Source: Clostridium_AD estertheticum_D (lineage in GTDB: Bacteria; Bacillota; Clostridia; Clostridiales; Clostridiaceae). Taken from it: 64,000 bases of DNA. Made by a program: the position numbers and the translations under genes. Under the pieces are notes generated by a model. The model was not told where the DNA came from. It saw nothing but the letters and a program-made list of their open reading frames with translations, and did not search any database. Below, piece after piece: positions 1-8,441 of the stretch; within the stretch, counting starts at the first letter, position 1; the number at the start of each line of letters is the position of its first letter. The stretch is from contig NZ_JAHLDM010000006.1 of assembly GCF_018861295.1 (NCBI RefSeq), positions 124,001 to 188,000 of the forward strand. Direction: 5' to 3'.

Positions 1-53
1 TAAAATAAAAGATTATATTAATGTTTAAGGAAAAGATACGTTTTATACTAAAC

Positions 54-866
54 TTATTTCAATAGTTGTAATACATTTTGGGCCTGTTGATTAGATTGCG
101 ATAACATAGCTTGGGCTACTTGATATAGAATACTATTTTTTGAGTATTCCATCATTTCTTTTGCAATATCTACGTCTCTTATTCTAGATTCTGCAGACTG
201 TAGATTTTCAGCAGTAATATCATTTATTGAGATTACGTGTTCTAATCTATTTGTGTATGCACCTAACGTTCCTCTAAAAGAAGAAGTTTTTTCAATTGCT
301 TTCTGTACACTTTTTATTGCATTAGAAGCATTTTCTAGAGTTGATATATTAACATCACCTAAATTTAATGCAGTTCCAGTCATAGATTCTAGATTTATAG
401 TCATTGATTGATTAGAATTAGCACCTATTTGTAGTACAAGTTCATTATTATCCTTACCCAATAAAGGGATAGTATTAAATTCAGTTTGCTTCGCACTTCT
501 TGTAATTTCTTCTTTTAGTTGTTCAAACTCTTTATTTAATTGAGATCTATCATCATCAGAGTTTGTTCCTGTAGCTGCTTGAACAGCTAATTCATTCATT
601 CTTTGCAGCATAGAATGCGTTTCATTTAGTGCTCCCTCAGCTGTTTGAAGTAATGAAATACCATCCTCGGCATTTCTGGAGGCTTGCTCTAATCCTCTAA
701 TTTGACCTCTCATCTTTTCAGAAATAGCAAGACCAGCTGGATCATCTGCTGCTCTATTTATTCTTAGGCCTGAAGATAATCTTTCCATAGATCTACCCAT
801 TTTATTTTGAAGAATAGACATTTGTCTACAGGCAAACATTGCGCTAATATTATGACCAATTATCAT
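54..866 (-). CDS. fliC: Flagellin, short form
   Basis: Structural protein of the flagellar filament, exported and polymerised outside the cell. The 270-residue product has the conserved N-terminal flagellin domain (start MIIGHNISAM, then LSSGLRINRAADDPAGLAIS near residues 31-50). It also has the conserved C-terminal domain (SRIRDVDIAKEMMEYS, ending in QNVLQLLK). Almost no variable central D2/D3 region lies between them, so this is a minimal flagellin. The start is preceded by GGAGG at good spacing. A sigma-D/sigma-28-like promoter lies about 75 bp upstream. No other flagellar structural gene is in the window. Family assignment is very secure; whether it is the major or a minor filament protein cannot be told. 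Confidence 0.97.
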   Translation of the reverse strand: MIIGHNISAMFACRQMSILQNKMGRSMERLSSGLRINRAADDPAGLAISEKMRGQIRGLEQASRNAEDGISLLQTAEGALNETHSMLQRMNELAVQAATGTNSDDDRSQLNKEFEQLKEEITRSAKQTEFNTIPLLGKDNNELVLQIGANSNQSMTINLESMTGTALNLGDVNISTLENASNAIKSVQKAIEKTSSFRGTLGAYTNRLEHVISINDITAENLQSAESRIRDVDIAKEMMEYSKNSILYQVAQAMLSQSNQQAQNVLQLLK

Positions 867-938
867 AAAGAATTCCTCCGTTAAACTTACTTTTAATACT
901 TTATATATATTTTATTCATAATTATACCATTAATTAAT

Positions 939-965
939 TTATCGTATGATCTTCAAATATCTTTA
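939..965 (-). promoter_or_regulatory. Sigma-D (sigma-28) type promoter of the flagellin gene
   Basis: Read on the minus strand, TAAA is followed by exactly 15 bases and then TACGATAA. The flagellar sigma factor consensus is TAAA, 15 bases, GCCGATAA; six of the eight -10 bases match. The element ends about 73 bp before the flagellin start codon, as expected for a late flagellar gene. Confidence 0.75.
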
Positions 966-1090
966 GGGGGTATAGTTAATATACGTATAAAAATATGTGA
1001 CATGATTGATATTAAGTCTAGGGTGTAGCTTTAGGCTTCATTCACAGGGTATTTAACATGGGAGATATGTATCTGAAATTTCACTAGTAA

Positions 1091-1114
1091 GTGCCACCCA
1101 CATGGCAAGTGGCA
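1091..1114 (-). repeat. Dispersed hairpin repeat R1, copy 1
   Basis: A 24-bp element that on the minus strand differs at one position from the element at 13825-13848. Its ends (TGCCAC and GTGGCA) are complementary, so an RNA copy could fold into a stem of about ten pairs counting G-U pairs. It lies alone in the gap between the flagellin gene and the Ser-rich protein gene. Confidence 0.7.
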
Positions 1115-1146
1115 TCTTTAAAATAAAGCCGTAATGTAAGGCAAAG

Positions 1147-1178
1147 CCGAATAATGCAAAAGACATTATTCGGTTTTT
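1147..1178. terminator. Hairpin terminator
   Basis: A perfect 10-bp inverted repeat (CCGAATAATG and CATTATTCGG) with a 7-base loop is followed on the plus strand by TTTTT. On the minus strand the same hairpin directly follows the stop codon of the coding remnant at 1177-1305. It may therefore be the old terminator of that lost gene. Confidence 0.6.
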
Positions 1179-1305
1179 ACTTTTCTAACTTACACCTAAA
1201 GATATATACTTTTTCGTTTTTTAGTATTTCTTTCATGTTTTCTGATATGAAATTAAAAGTTGTTGTACTTCCATCATTTTGTATAAATGCAGCTAAATTA
1301 ATATT
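1177..1305 (-). pseudogene. C-terminal remnant of an unidentified gene
   Basis: On the minus strand 42 codons are open and end in TAA just before a hairpin. The translation runs from NINLAAFIQNDGSTTTFNF to KVYIFRCKLEK and has the balanced composition of a real soluble protein. There is no start codon or ribosome binding site, and an in-frame stop closes the 5' side. I read it as the surviving 3' end of a deleted gene. The family is not recognised. The rest of the 867-1570 gap holds the flagellin promoter, repeat R1 copy 1 and the hairpin; nothing else is clear. Confidence 0.4.
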
Positions 1306-1570
1306 TTAGACTTAATTAATATTATATATGGAAAGTAATAAATGTAGTTAATTTAACTTAGCTATTAATAATACTCTATTCATGTTATCATATAATTATA
1401 GATGTGGGCAATTATGGCTTAGATTGATTTTATTTATAAAATAAAAAAGTCGGAAATCTGTAAAGCTGTAAAGATGTAAAGTCTCTAAGGGAATATTAGT
1501 AATTTTTATTTAATAAAATATAAATATGTTAGTGATAAAGAATTTTCGCTAAATGGGGGATGAGATAAGC

Positions 1571-2011
1571 TTGAAGAAGTTATCAAAGATATTATCAATA
1601 CTACTTATGGTGGCATTACTTGTAACAATTAATTTCAATGCATATGCTAAATCAAGGTCTGGTGGATTTAAATCAAGTGGTAGTCATAGTAGTTCAAGTA
1701 GTAAAAGTTCGAGTAGTAGCAGTAGTGGAGGATTTAAATCAAGTAATAGTTATACAAAACCTTCAACTGCAACAACAGATAAAACATCACCATCGAGTGA
1801 TAAATCAACAAGTACAAGTAGTAATAGTGAAACCAAAACACCAATTGTAGGTAGTAATAATAATTATAGTAACAATAATCATAGAAGTTTTATACCAATG
1901 ATGTTTTTTGGAAATTCATTTGGTAGTTCGATATTTAGGTATGCAGGTTTAATTGTTATTTTATTAATAATGTTCTATGCGTATAGATTTATTAAAAGAA
2001 AACGTAAATAA
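1571..2011 (+). CDS. Ser-rich secreted protein with C-terminal membrane anchor
   Basis: The 146-residue product starts with a typical signal peptide (basic KKLSK, hydrophobic core, AYA cleavage motif near residue 26). A low-complexity segment of about 70 residues follows, dominated by Ser, Thr, Asn, Gly and Lys. Near the C-terminus is one hydrophobic helix (YAGLIVILLIMFYAYRF) followed by KRKRK. The mature chain would be extracellular and tethered by the C-terminal helix. I chose the TTG at 1571 because a GGGGGATGAG ribosome binding site sits 9 bases before it; the in-frame ATG at 1553 would place that site inside the gene. It is probably cotranscribed with the next two genes. No family was recognised. 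Confidence 0.75.
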   Translation: MKKLSKILSILLMVALLVTINFNAYAKSRSGGFKSSGSHSSSSSKSSSSSSSGGFKSSNSYTKPSTATTDKTSPSSDKSTSTSSNSETKTPIVGSNNNYSNNNHRSFIPMMFFGNSFGSSIFRYAGLIVILLIMFYAYRFIKRKRK

Positions 2012-2036
2012 AAGGTAAGGGTGGGTTAAAAAAATA

Positions 2037-2669
2037 ATGGGTAATGAAAAAGAATATTTAAGTAAAATGAGTGATACTTATGTAAAAGCTCATGGTGATT
2101 TATTTTTAAAAATATATTCTAATGAATTTCGTGATGATACATTAAAGAATAAAGTTAAAGCGTTAAAATTCGAGAAAATATCTTTGGAGTTTATTGATAT
2201 AATAAACAAATCTATTAAAGAGTCTAATAAGTTAATGCATTTTGTTGTAGATGATACTAAAGAGGTCAGCGATTATTATAATAAGTATAGAGGTCAATTA
2301 GATCAAGTTCAAAATTGTTCTAAGTGTGAATGTATAGATTGCGCATATGAGTGTAACTTTAGTTCTTGTGGCAATTGTTTATCAGGGTGCAGAGTTAAGA
2401 CTTGTGATAAAAAAGAAAATTGTATAATAGAAAGCACTAAGACACTTGAATTATACGATGATAATAAAGAAAGAAATGTTGAATTTCAGATATTAGCAAT
2501 AGTAGAAAGCAAATCATATGATAAAAAGTATATACTATTACAAGAAAAGGAAAATGAGGATAATAAACAAATGTATATTATGACCGATGGAATTTCAGAT
2601 ACTGAGTATATAAATATAGAGAATGAGGAAGAACTGGAAAATATAGCTGGACTATTCATGGAGAGTTAG
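2037..2669 (+). CDS. Cys-rich protein with DUF1292-like C-terminal domain
   Basis: This 210-residue soluble protein has three parts. Residues 1-90 are a charged, probably helical N-terminal region. Residues 94-129 hold ten cysteines (94, 97, 99, 102, 106, 111, 114, 118, 123, 129), spaced like a double zinc-binding knuckle. Residues 145-205 (EFQILAIVESKSYDKKYILL onwards) resemble the small DUF1292 domain of Firmicutes. The gene starts 25 bp after the Ser-rich gene and ends 47 bp before the PspA gene, which suggests one operon. Metal binding is inferred from cysteine spacing alone. The function is unknown; a link to envelope stress is suggested only by the neighbouring PspA homologue. Confidence 0.8.
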   Translation: MGNEKEYLSKMSDTYVKAHGDLFLKIYSNEFRDDTLKNKVKALKFEKISLEFIDIINKSIKESNKLMHFVVDDTKEVSDYYNKYRGQLDQVQNCSKCECIDCAYECNFSSCGNCLSGCRVKTCDKKENCIIESTKTLELYDDNKERNVEFQILAIVESKSYDKKYILLQEKENEDNKQMYIMTDGISDTEYINIENEEELENIAGLFMES

Positions 2670-2716
2670 TATACAATGTAGACAATCATTAAAGAGAATA
2701 AGGAGGAATATAAACA

Positions 2717-3376
2717 ATGGGAATATTTGATAGATTAGGTAATAGTCTAAAAGCAGGAGTTAACAAAATAATAGATGCAAATGAGGATACAGCAGCGCTT
2801 ATAGACCAAGCCATAAGAGATAAAGATGCATCTTTAAATGAAGCAAAGACTAAATCAGCTGTAGTTTTTGGAAATGTAAAAAGACTTGAAAGAGAAATGA
2901 ATTCAGCGAAAGAAGATATGACTAATTGGGAATCTAAAATAAAACTAGCTATAGAAAAAGGTAATGATGAATTAGCTAGCAAAGCAATTGCTAAACAAAA
3001 AGAATGTGAAGCTACTAGTGTTTCATTATCAAAATCTTATAATTCAGCTAAAATTACTGCAGATAGTTTGAAGAAAAGTTTGGTAGATTTAGAAGATGAC
3101 TTAAAAGATTTAAGAGGCAAGAGAGACGGCTTAATAGCTAGACTTAAAACAGCAGAGGCTGCAGAGGAAGTTAATGCAATTACAGCTAATATTAAAACAA
3201 AAGGTAATAGTATTGATTTAGATAGATTAGAACGTAAGATAGAGGAAAAAGAATGTTTAGCAGAAGGTTTAGGAGAACTCAAAGTTGATTCTTTAGAGGA
3301 TGAATTTGAGGCTCTAGAAAAAACATCTGTAAACGATGATTTAGCGGCTTATAAAGCTAAATATGCTAAACAATAA
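2717..3376 (+). CDS. pspA: PspA/IM30 family membrane-stress protein
   Basis: Peripheral inner-face membrane protein of the phage-shock/IM30 (ESCRT-III-like) family, which binds stressed or damaged membranes. The 219-residue product begins with the amphipathic helix MGIFDRLGNSLKAGVNKI. It continues as almost pure coiled coil with the usual family length and helix order. A strong AAGGAGGAA site precedes the ATG and a strong terminator follows. PspB, PspC and PspF homologues are absent. The two upstream genes, a tethered Ser-rich protein and a Cys-rich cytosolic protein, occupy the position of partners. Family assignment is firm; the partnership is inferred from spacing. Confidence 0.9.
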   Translation: MGIFDRLGNSLKAGVNKIIDANEDTAALIDQAIRDKDASLNEAKTKSAVVFGNVKRLEREMNSAKEDMTNWESKIKLAIEKGNDELASKAIAKQKECEATSVSLSKSYNSAKITADSLKKSLVDLEDDLKDLRGKRDGLIARLKTAEAAEEVNAITANIKTKGNSIDLDRLERKIEEKECLAEGLGELKVDSLEDEFEALEKTSVNDDLAAYKAKYAKQ

Positions 3377-3389
3377 TTAACAATAAATA

Positions 3390-3436
3390 AAGACATGTCA
3401 ATATTTCTAATAGAAATGTTGACATGTCTTTTTTTT
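3390..3436 (+). terminator. Rho-independent terminator after pspA
   Basis: The 12-bp arms AAGACATGTCAA and TTGACATGTCTT enclose a loop with its own ATTTC/GAAAT pairing. They are followed by eight T residues. This closes the 1571-3376 gene unit. Confidence 0.92.
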
Positions 3437-3579
3437 GTTCTTTTATTATCCCATGAAACTCAATTGCTATATAATTACTGAAAAAAGTGATAACACCTAT
3501 GGTGATGGATAAAAGTTTGAGCATATAGCTATGTACTTATTTAGAACTAACAAACTTTAAAAGAGACTAAAAGTATTTT

Positions 3580-3663
3580 TCACTTCTCTGTTGGTATTGC
3601 ATAAAATAAGCATACTAAGCCTCCTATAACAATTAATAAACCTAAAATTGCGGATAGCTTCAT
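3580..3663 (-). CDS. 27-residue membrane peptide
   Basis: A very short minus-strand gene for one hydrophobic helix: MKLSAILGLLIVIGG, then LVCLFYAIPTEK. A good ribosome binding site (AAAAAGGGGTG) lies 6-8 bases before the ATG, and this is the main reason to believe it is translated. Size, single helix and the YAxxxEK ending recall KdpF-type peptides and the tiny extra genes of clostridial kdp operons, but no kdpA, B or C is present here. It could be a remnant, an orphan or an unrelated small membrane protein. Confidence 0.5.
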   Translation of the reverse strand: MKLSAILGLLIVIGGLVCLFYAIPTEK

Positions 3664-3752
3664 ACTTTTCACCCCTTTTTATTTTAATCTTATCTACCTA
3701 TTGATATAAGAAATATTTTAATTGATAATAATCGAAGCAGTATAATGACGAG

Positions 3753-3875
3753 TTACATAGTAGTTAACAGTATTTTAATTCCAACGAGTGCTAGAACTGG
3801 AGTTGTAACACACAGAGAAATTAAGATAGCCTGAATCCATGATATTTCAGGACCGTTTTTGTATTTAGATTCCAT
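3753..3875 (-). CDS. 40-residue membrane protein
   Basis: A small minus-strand gene just upstream of the 27-residue ORF. From the ATG at 3875 it encodes MESKYKNGPEISWIQAILIS and one hydrophobic helix ending at KILLTTM. A GGGG stretch lies 11 bases before this ATG. A longer version of 48 residues would start at 3899 but has no visible ribosome binding site. The two tiny ORFs are 89 bp apart on the same strand and may share a transcript. Function is unknown. Together with a possible lacZ leader they account for most of the 3437-4353 gap. Confidence 0.42.
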   Translation of the reverse strand: MESKYKNGPEISWIQAILISLCVTTPVLALVGIKILLTTM

Positions 3876-4353
3876 GACAAATTGACCCCATTTCTTCATT
3901 AAATACTATATTTTTATAACAATTTTATAATGATACAAATTCATCTTACTATATATACCATTTAATATAAAGAATACCATAAAATCAACTCCATTGCAAT
4001 ATATTTGTAAGAAATGTAAATTTATTAAACTATTTTAAGTGTGTTTTTAGGTATTAAAACCTAGAAAACAAGAAATTATTATTAACATAAAATTTATACT
4101 TTTGATGTTATACTAGTATCTTTGTATACATTTACAACGCTATGGTATATAGTACTAATTGAAGTAACTTTAATAGTGCTATATAAATTAATAGCGCTTA
4201 TACAACTTAATTATAGCCTTTTTTGCTGGATATAGTTTTGAAATATATAGGAATAAGATTCTTGATAGAGTTTTAACATTTCATTGCAGGAATGTTAGGT
4301 TCTGTTAAAGAATAATATGTATTATAATAAAATATAAAGTGGGAGATGAAATT

Positions 4354-7300
4354 ATGGATTTTAAAATACCAAGTTTAGATTGGCTTTCTGATACTTCAGT
4401 TTTTGCTGTTAACAGAATTGAGGCTCACTCAGATCATAAATATTATTTGACAAAAGAAGAAGAAGCAATTGGCGAAATGGATCTTCGTCAAAGTTTGAAT
4501 GGAAATTGGAAGTTTAGTTTTGCGGTAAATCCAAGCTCTAGAATTAAAAAATTTTATGAACCAGAATTTGATTGTCATTGTTTTAAGGATATAGAAGTTC
4601 CTGCACATATACAACTTCAAGGTTATGATAAACTTCAATATATAAATACCATGTACCCTTGGGATGGTCATAGCGAGTTATTACCACCTGAGGTATCTAA
4701 AGAATATAATCCTGTTGGAAGTTATGTAAAGTATTTTGATATTGATGAAAATATTAAAGGAGGGCCTGTATATATTTCTTTTCAAGGAGTGGAAAACGCA
4801 TTTTACCTTTGGTTAAATGGTGAATTTATAGGGTATAGCGAGGATAGCTTTACTCCAGCAGAGTTTGATTTAACTAATTATATTAAAGATGGAGAAAATA
4901 AGCTGGCTGTGGAGGTATATAAGAGATCAACTGGAAGCTGGCTAGAAGATCAAGATTTTTGGCGTTTTTCAGGTATATTTAGGGATGTGTATTTATATTC
5001 TATTCCAGAAACTCATATTCAAGACTTATTTGTGAAAACAGACCTAGACAAGTCTTATAAAAATGCAGTTTTAAATCTAGATTTAAAAATAAAGGGAGAA
5101 ATTAATTCTACCATTGATTTAGAACTTATGGATAAAGATGGAATAGTGGTGGCGAAAGATATAGGAACATCTTTAGCAAGTATCATATCATTAGATTTAA
5201 ATGTTAATAGCGTAGAGCTTTGGAGCGCTGAAAATCCATATCTTTATACCTTATTTGCTTTAATTCGAGGACTTGATGGAAAAATTGTGGAAGTAGTCAG
5301 TCAAAAGGTTGGATTTAGAAGTTTTGAAATGATAAATAAGATTATGACCATAAATGGCAAACGTATAGTGTTTAAGGGCATAAATCGTCATGAATTTAAC
5401 TGTAGAAAAGGTAGAGCTATTACTAAAGAAGATATGTTATGGGATATAAAATTCTTAAAGCAAAATAATATAAATGCTGTGAGAACTTCTCATTATCCTA
5501 ATCAAACACATTGGTATGAGCTTTGTGATGAATATGGCATATATTTAATAGATGAAACAAACCTCGAAACTCATGGATCTTGGCAAAAGATGGGCAAAAT
5601 CAAGCCTGATTGGGTTATTCCTGGCAGTAAAAAACAGTGGTTAGACATTGTACTTGATAGGGCAACGTCTATGCTTGAAAGGGATAAAAATCATCCGTCC
5701 ATTTTAATATGGTCTTGTGGGAATGAATCCTTTGGTGGAGAAAATATATATAAGATGTCAAAGTATTTTAGAGAAAAAGATCCCTCAAGATTAGTTCATT
5801 ATGAAGGTGTATTCCAGGATAGGAGTTTTAACGAAACTAGCGATATGGAAAGTAGAATGTATGCTAAGGTTTTTGAAATTGAAGAGTATTTAAATAATGC
5901 TCCAGAAAAACCATATATAAGCTGTGAATACATGCACGCCATGGGAAATTCATGTGGAGCACTGCATAAATATGTGGAGCTAGAAAGCAAATATCAGCTT
6001 TACCAAGGTGGTTTTATTTGGGATTATATAGACCAATTTATAATTAAAAAGGATAAGTTTAATCAGGAAGTTATGGCTTATGGCGGAGATTTTGATGATA
6101 GACCTACAGATTATAACTTCTGTGGCGATGGAATAGTTTATGCAGATAGAAAACCTTCTCCAAAGGTGCAAGAAGTAAAAAAACTTTATCAAAATATAAA
6201 ATTAATTACTGGCAGAGATGGAGTTTTGGTTAAAAATGAAAATCTGTTTATAGATACTTCTGATTATATTTTAGAGTATTGCCTAGATCTTAATGGAAAA
6301 GAAATTTACAAAGATGTTATAACAGTTATTGTTAATCCTTGTGAAGAAAAATATGTAAGGCTTAAACTTCCGCAGGTGAAAACTTTTGGGGAATATGTTT
6401 TGAATGTTTCATTTAAACTTAAAAATAAAAATATTTGGGCAGAGGCTTTGCATGTTGTAGCATTTGATCAGTATGTATTTGATGTAGAGGGAACTATTGA
6501 TACTAAAAAGTTAACTAAGATTCAAGTTGTCCATGGAGATGTAAATATTGGAGTTAAAAATGATGATTTTAGTGTCTTATTTTCAAAACAAGAAGGTGGA
6601 ATGGTATCTCTTAGATATGATGGCATAGAAATGATAACTAGGGCACCAATGCCTATTTATTGGAGAGCTATGACGGATAATGATAAGGGAACTAATCATG
6701 GATTTAGGTGTGGACAATGGCTTCAAGCAAGTATGTTCCAAAGTTGCATCGATGTCCAGGTAATTGAAGATGATTATAGCATTATCGTAGAATATACATA
6801 CGCACTTCTAGCAGGAATACAGGCTGAAGTTAAGATAGCCTATACTGTATATTCTAATGGTGAAATTAAAGTAAGTTGCGATTATAAAGGTATTAAAGGA
6901 ATGCCTGAACTTCCTATATTTGGAATGGCATTTAAATTATCATCAGATTATGATAATTTCAAGTGGTATGGCAAGGGACCAGAAGAAAATTATGTGGATA
7001 GGCTTCATGGAGCAACACTTGGAATTTTCGAAAAATCAGTGAAAGAAAATGTTGCTGGGTATATTGTACCTCAGGAAAGTGGAAATCATACTGGAGTTAG
7101 ATGGGCTAAGATAAAAGATAAAAATAGATTTGGTATTGAGTTTGAAGCAAGCAAGGTACCATTTGAATTAGGAGTATCTCCATATACAGCATGCGAGCTT
7201 CAAAATGCATATCATCACAATGAACTACCCAGAGTTAACTATACAGTAGTTACAATTGCAGCAAAGCAAATGGGAGTAGGTGGAGATGATAGCTGGGGAG

Positions 7301-7380
7301 CGCCAGTTCACGAAGAATATCTTATAGATTCCTCAAAGGATATTCACTTTGAATTTATAATGAGAAAATGTTTAGAATAG
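4354..7380 (+). CDS. lacZ: Beta-galactosidase, glycoside hydrolase family 2
   Basis: Cytoplasmic hydrolase of lactose and other beta-galactosides. The 1008-residue chain is close to the usual LacZ length. Domains in order are the sugar-binding N-terminal jelly roll, an immunoglobulin-like domain, the TIM barrel (from about residue 330, GINRHEFNCRKG) and the C-terminal small-chain domain (TDNDKGTNHG onwards). The acid/base is Glu458 in WSCGNESFGG and the nucleophile is Glu525 in ISCEYMHAMGNS. The start is the ATG at 4354, eight bases after GGGAGA. A GTG at 4339 would overlap that site. No lactose permease or dedicated regulator is adjacent, so it is a single-gene unit with its own terminator. 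Confidence 0.96.
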   Translation: MDFKIPSLDWLSDTSVFAVNRIEAHSDHKYYLTKEEEAIGEMDLRQSLNGNWKFSFAVNPSSRIKKFYEPEFDCHCFKDIEVPAHIQLQGYDKLQYINTMYPWDGHSELLPPEVSKEYNPVGSYVKYFDIDENIKGGPVYISFQGVENAFYLWLNGEFIGYSEDSFTPAEFDLTNYIKDGENKLAVEVYKRSTGSWLEDQDFWRFSGIFRDVYLYSIPETHIQDLFVKTDLDKSYKNAVLNLDLKIKGEINSTIDLELMDKDGIVVAKDIGTSLASIISLDLNVNSVELWSAENPYLYTLFALIRGLDGKIVEVVSQKVGFRSFEMINKIMTINGKRIVFKGINRHEFNCRKGRAITKEDMLWDIKFLKQNNINAVRTSHYPNQTHWYELCDEYGIYLIDETNLETHGSWQKMGKIKPDWVIPGSKKQWLDIVLDRATSMLERDKNHPSILIWSCGNESFGGENIYKMSKYFREKDPSRLVHYEGVFQDRSFNETSDMESRMYAKVFEIEEYLNNAPEKPYISCEYMHAMGNSCGALHKYVELESKYQLYQGGFIWDYIDQFIIKKDKFNQEVMAYGGDFDDRPTDYNFCGDGIVYADRKPSPKVQEVKKLYQNIKLITGRDGVLVKNENLFIDTSDYILEYCLDLNGKEIYKDVITVIVNPCEEKYVRLKLPQVKTFGEYVLNVSFKLKNKNIWAEALHVVAFDQYVFDVEGTIDTKKLTKIQVVHGDVNIGVKNDDFSVLFSKQEGGMVSLRYDGIEMITRAPMPIYWRAMTDNDKGTNHGFRCGQWLQASMFQSCIDVQVIEDDYSIIVEYTYALLAGIQAEVKIAYTVYSNGEIKVSCDYKGIKGMPELPIFGMAFKLSSDYDNFKWYGKGPEENYVDRLHGATLGIFEKSVKENVAGYIVPQESGNHTGVRWAKIKDKNRFGIEFEASKVPFELGVSPYTACELQNAYHHNELPRVNYTVVTIAAKQMGVGGDDSWGAPVHEEYLIDSSKDIHFEFIMRKCLE

Positions 7381-7393
7381 CGAATGTCAATAA

Positions 7394-7425
7394 TGTAGTG
7401 ACCTAGGAAATGACTTAATTGATTC
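7394..7425 (+). repeat. Dispersed repeat R2, diverged copy
   Basis: Starting 14 bp after the lacZ stop codon, this segment matches the R2 element of 60786-60807 at 17 of 22 positions. All differences are transitions. It shares the further TTAATT extension with the copy at 34281-34302. It lies just before the lacZ terminator. Confidence 0.45.
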
Positions 7426-7431
7426 ACTTAA

Positions 7432-7484
7432 AAACCTTCTATACTGTTAGGCTTTGACACTTAACATTGTATAGGAGGTTTTTT
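7432..7484 (+). terminator. Rho-independent terminator after lacZ
   Basis: The arms AAACCTTCTATAC and GTATAGGAGGTTT pair with one mismatch, extend through TGTTA/TAACA across a small bulge, and run into TTTTTT. Confidence 0.85.
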
Positions 7485-7653
7485 ATTGGGTCTTTATTTT
7501 TTATAGTATTACAATAAAAATTTTCCGTATATAACAATTTGACTATAATTATAAAACAATTCACATATTATAAAATTTCTTATATTTAAGTTATAAAATT
7601 ATGTAGTATAATAAGGAACACAAACATATAAAATACATTAAGGGGTGGGAATG

Positions 7654-8439
7654 ATGGAAAATTCAGAAAGTATAATATCAATAAAAAATTTACAAATGAG
7701 TTATGGTAACAAGTTAGTGCTTAATGGTATAAATTTGGAGATTCCACGCGGACAAATTATAGGATATATAGGGACTAATGGTGCTGGTAAAAGCACTACT
7801 ATAAAAATAATGTTAGGTATATTAGAAGGATACTCTGGAACGGTTGAAATACTTGGACAAGATATTAGTAATGGAAGTATAGAGTATAAAAAGAAAATAG
7901 GTTATGTACCAGAACTTGCTGATATATATGAAAATTTAACTGCTTATGAGTATATAAGCTTTTTAGGTGGAATATATGGTCTAGAAGAGAAAAAACTTAT
8001 AGAGAGATCAGAAAAGCTAATGGGACTGTTTGCAATGGACAATGTTATAAATTCTAGAATATCCTCATATTCAAAAGGCATGAAGCAAAAGCTACTTATA
8101 ATATGCAGTTTAATTCATAACCCTGATATATTATTTTTTGATGAACCTTTAAGTGGACTGGATGCTAATAGTGTTATGGTATTTAAAGAGGTTATGAAAA
8201 CTCTTGCAAAGGGAGGGAAAACAATATTTTATTCATCGCATATAATGGATGTTGTAGAAAAGGTAAGTGATAGAATAATACTATTAAATGCTGGACGAAT
8301 AGTTGCTGATGGTAGTTTTGAGGAATTAAATAATAATCAAATGGAGGGTTCACTTGAGGAAATATTTAATCAGTTAACAGGGTTTAATGAGCATACAGCA
8401 ATTGCTGAAGAATTTGTTTCTTTGGTTGAAGAGGTGTAG
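7654..8439 (+). CDS. ABC transporter ATP-binding protein
   Basis: Cytoplasmic ATPase subunit of an ABC-2 type exporter, working with the permease encoded just downstream. The 261-residue product has Walker A (GTNGAGKSTT), the signature (SYSKGMKQKL), Walker B (ILFFDEP) and the switch histidine (YSSH) in the normal order. I prefer the second of two tandem ATGs because it lies eight bases after GGGG; the first ATG at 7651 and a GTG at 7645 are too close to that site. The next gene starts two bases after the stop, so the two are translationally linked. The substrate cannot be read from sequence. Confidence 0.93.
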   Translation: MENSESIISIKNLQMSYGNKLVLNGINLEIPRGQIIGYIGTNGAGKSTTIKIMLGILEGYSGTVEILGQDISNGSIEYKKKIGYVPELADIYENLTAYEYISFLGGIYGLEEKKLIERSEKLMGLFAMDNVINSRISSYSKGMKQKLLIICSLIHNPDILFFDEPLSGLDANSVMVFKEVMKTLAKGGKTIFYSSHIMDVVEKVSDRIILLNAGRIVADGSFEELNNNQMEGSLEEIFNQLTGFNEHTAIAEEFVSLVEEV

Positions 8440-8441
8440 GT

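Noticed and set aside
1638..1850. A 70-codon plus-strand frame overlapping the Ser-rich gene
   Set aside because: It is rich in Val and Gln from reading serine repeats out of frame. The in-frame product has a signal peptide and membrane anchor, which is far more convincing.
3580..3899. Firm assignment of the tiny ORFs as kdp genes
   Set aside because: The likeness is only in size, hydrophobicity and the last residues, and no kdpA, kdpB or kdpC is present in the window.
4148..4183. Imperfect dyad TATAGTACTA and TAGTGCTATA before lacZ as an operator
   Set aside because: It is AT-rich and imperfect, no regulator gene is adjacent and no second copy was seen. It was too weak to list as a feature.
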